This document shows positions 62,374 through 64,000 of a stretch of DNA of 64,000 bases, in pieces. The position numbers were made by a program, and so were the translations under genes. Under the pieces are notes generated by a model that searched no databases, was not told where the DNA came from, and saw only the letters and a program-made list of their open reading frames with translations. Origin of the DNA: Oceanospirillaceae bacterium (GTDB taxonomy: Bacteria; Pseudomonadota; Gammaproteobacteria; Pseudomonadales; Balneatricaceae); assembly GCA_013215505.1 (NCBI GenBank), contig JABSQZ010000027.1, positions 20,420 to 84,419 of the forward strand, written 5' to 3'. Within the stretch, counting starts at the first letter, position 1. Each line of letters begins with the position of its first letter.

Positions 62374-63204
62374 CTTTAATAGTCTCTAATTAACCGGTTT
62401 ATTCGAAAATGAACTTTTAACTAACCATGGGTCTATGGATTTACTCAAGGTCTTATCTGCGATAAAAACAGTCTTTGGATTGGCTGTTTCTTGTTAGAAC
62501 TTGGATAAACCAATCTATGCAGAAGTAACTGCTTTTAGCTCTGCTGCTATATACAAATTAACTTCAAACCCAGGATCGCTCCAGCATAAATCACCGCAAA
62601 ACCAGGTTTGGCGATTGGCAGCATGCGAGCTGGCATTATTAACAAGCGATTCAATGGTAGTATCTGGTCTGGCTTTTGCTCACGCTAGCGTAGCAATACA
62701 TCAGTCATTGTTAGGCTAATTGTAGCAACGACTGTGAACGATTTATTACCAGAGCACAGTCTTCATCTAAATACAGGTGCTTTAAACCCTTAGCACTATC
62801 TGAGTAGCGACATTTATCTTAAGTTACCTAAAAATGTGAACCCGGGCAAGATATGAATTTCGCTGTTAATAATCGAATTGCAACTGTTCTATTATTGCCT
62901 CGAAAGTCTTAAGTGATTGGCTATTTAAGGGCTTCTTTATTCCTTCTTTAATCAAGCATCGTGGCGATAAATCCTACCACTTGAAACTCTGCTAATAATT
63001 CAGGCTGCACTATTTTGCCAAACTGAGCTGGTAAGGCATTTAATGATATTTATCGTTGTAACGGGTTGTGAGGCAGTATAGTCTAGGTCAAATGCTAAAA
63101 AGCATTCGAATTACATTCATAAACCTTGGGTGGTTGCTACTTGGTAGCTCTGTTTAGGCAGATATATTGACCGTTTTCTAGGGCATTAGTATTTAGGAGT
63201 AAGT
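62374..63204. other. Intergenic region, no gene recognised
   Basis: About 830 bp. A 72-codon plus-strand frame at 62501-62719 does not resemble a family and lacks a good ribosome-binding site. No relics or repeats recognised. The right end should hold the promoter of the LysE gene. Confidence 0.45.
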
Positions 63205-63822
63205 ATGGATATCAGCGTCACGTTGTTAACTTTAGCGGGTATTGCGGCACTGGGTGTCATGAGTCCAGGCCCGGACTTTATTGCTGTAACGCATGCAGCA
63301 GTCGCGTCAACCCGAAAACAAGCGGGTGCTGTGGCAGCAGGTGTTGTTTTAGGTAACGGTATTTGGGCGGCAGCAGCTTTGTTTGGTGTGGGCACCTTGT
63401 TTATACTTTTTCCGACACTCTTTATTGCATTTAAAGTTATTGGCGGGTCTTACCTTATATATATGGGATTTCGTATGTTACGAAAGGCCAGAACACCGAT
63501 GGCCTCTGCGGTAGATACAGCTACTCCCGGGGTATTGGCTAGCTTTATTAAAGGTTTTTCAGCAACAGTCGCCAACCCTAAAGCCGCCATTTTCTATGCC
63601 TCAGCTTTAACAGCTGTCGCTCCGGTGGATGCGTCTTACGCGTTGTTGTCATTAATGGTTCTCGTTGTATTGCTAGTGGCGGCCACCTGGTTTACTTGTG
63701 TCGTATTGTTTTTGTCTACTCCAAAGGCCTCAGCGTTTTACAAAAACATTAAAGTTTATCTAGAATCTGTTTTTGGCTCTCTGATCATGTTCTTTGGCAT
63801 CAATCAAATATTGAGCCGCTAA
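63205..63822 (+). CDS. LysE-family translocator
   Basis: A 205-residue inner-membrane exporter of the LysE/RhtB group with about six helices. Signature opening: LAGIAALGVMSPGPDFIAVTHAAVASTRKQAGAVAAGVVLGNGIWAAAALFGV. Later VIGGSYLIYMGFRMLRKA, and FIKGFSATVANPKAAIFYASALTAV. It exports amino acids or related molecules; substrate not identifiable. AGGAG lies 7 nt before the ATG. Confidence 0.9.
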   Translation: MDISVTLLTLAGIAALGVMSPGPDFIAVTHAAVASTRKQAGAVAAGVVLGNGIWAAAALFGVGTLFILFPTLFIAFKVIGGSYLIYMGFRMLRKARTPMASAVDTATPGVLASFIKGFSATVANPKAAIFYASALTAVAPVDASYALLSLMVLVVLLVAATWFTCVVLFLSTPKASAFYKNIKVYLESVFGSLIMFFGINQILSR

Positions 63823-63944
63823 ACTCGACCATTTTGATTAGGTATTGAAACGGAAAATATAGTGGGTTGTCTTCACTTGGATCGACCTGATAATCCGCTA
63901 TATTTACACATACATTTTTTATAACTCCCTAAGTAGAATCATCC

Positions 63945-64000
63945 TTCCAACTTCCAACTTCCAACTTCCAACTTCCAACTTCCAACTTCCAACATCCAAC
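63945..64000 (-). repeat. Heptamer array (GTTGGAA) reaching the window edge
   Basis: Seven perfect TTCCAAC units and ATCCAAC, then the window ends. On the minus strand the unit is GTTGGAA. By the rule seen elsewhere, a minus-strand gene should end just to the right. Confidence 0.93.

Noticed and set aside
62501..62719. 72-residue plus-strand protein
   Set aside because: No family resemblance or good ribosome-binding site.

Overview
The window looks like a chromosomal segment of a heterotrophic, probably marine gammaproteobacterium with moderate GC content. Supporting signs are the ThiXZ/TPP-riboswitch thiamine locus, FabV, a TRAP transporter, CRTAC1 and di-haem proteins, many signalling proteins, and gammaproteobacterial-style ribosome-binding sites and hairpin terminators. 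No rRNA, tRNA, prophage, intact insertion sequence or CRISPR array was recognised. The genus cannot be fixed from the sequence alone.

Layout. 0-2.6 kb: a minus-strand thiamine operon (thiD-thiZ-thiX) behind a TPP riboswitch. 3-11.8 kb: signalling and orphan periplasmic binding proteins. These comprise a CHASE4-GGDEF cyclase, a histidine kinase with an ethylene-receptor-like membrane domain, two intact SBP_bac_3 proteins and one relic, a cold-shock protein and an EthD-like protein. 11.8-14.6 kb: a gene graveyard with IS256 and umuD relics and two small hypothetical genes. 14.6-18 kb: a xylose-type ABC operon (xylF-xylH-xylG). 18.6-19 kb: an IS30 relic. 19.3-22.3 kb: a di-haem oxidoreductase paired with a CRTAC1 protein. 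22.6-27.8 kb: MaoC hydratase, FabV, and a 2-oxoacid dehydrogenase operon (E1a-E1b-E2). 28-32.9 kb: MarR, SRPBCC, an ABC exporter, a 43-aa membrane protein and a Crp/Fnr regulator with two FNR-like boxes nearby. 32.9-34.9 kb: FabF divergent from a TetR regulator. 34.9-43 kb: an APH-type kinase, CheR, a 1375-aa hybrid kinase and a sensor protein truncated before its transmitter. 43.2-51.1 kb: a dctM relic, a PLP decarboxylase, LysR, a histidinol-dehydrogenase-like relic, an intact TRAP transporter (dctQ-dctM-dctP) and a hydroxyisobutyrate-dehydrogenase-like enzyme. 51.2-55.4 kb: hypothetical proteins and a broken MFS gene. 55.7-60.6 kb: a complete urate-to-glyoxylate pathway (puuD, allA, alc, uraD, puuE with divergent uraH). 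61.2-64 kb: GNAT, a membrane protein and LysE.

The most unusual theme is a family of 7-bp tandem arrays (units such as GTTGGAA, GTAGCGA, GTCGTAA/GTCGTGA, GTGTGAG) at several places. Where an array abuts an intact gene, it begins within about 25 bp of that gene's stop codon. With one half-array exception, it carries the GT-initial strand on the coding strand. In three cases (Crp, LysR, hydroxyisobutyrate-dehydrogenase family) the array encodes the protein's last residues and its stop codon. One array mixes unit types, suggesting they are one evolving family. Other points of interest are the ethylene-receptor-like kinase, the FNR-box-associated 43-aa membrane protein, and several small relics recording loss of mobile elements and catabolic genes.
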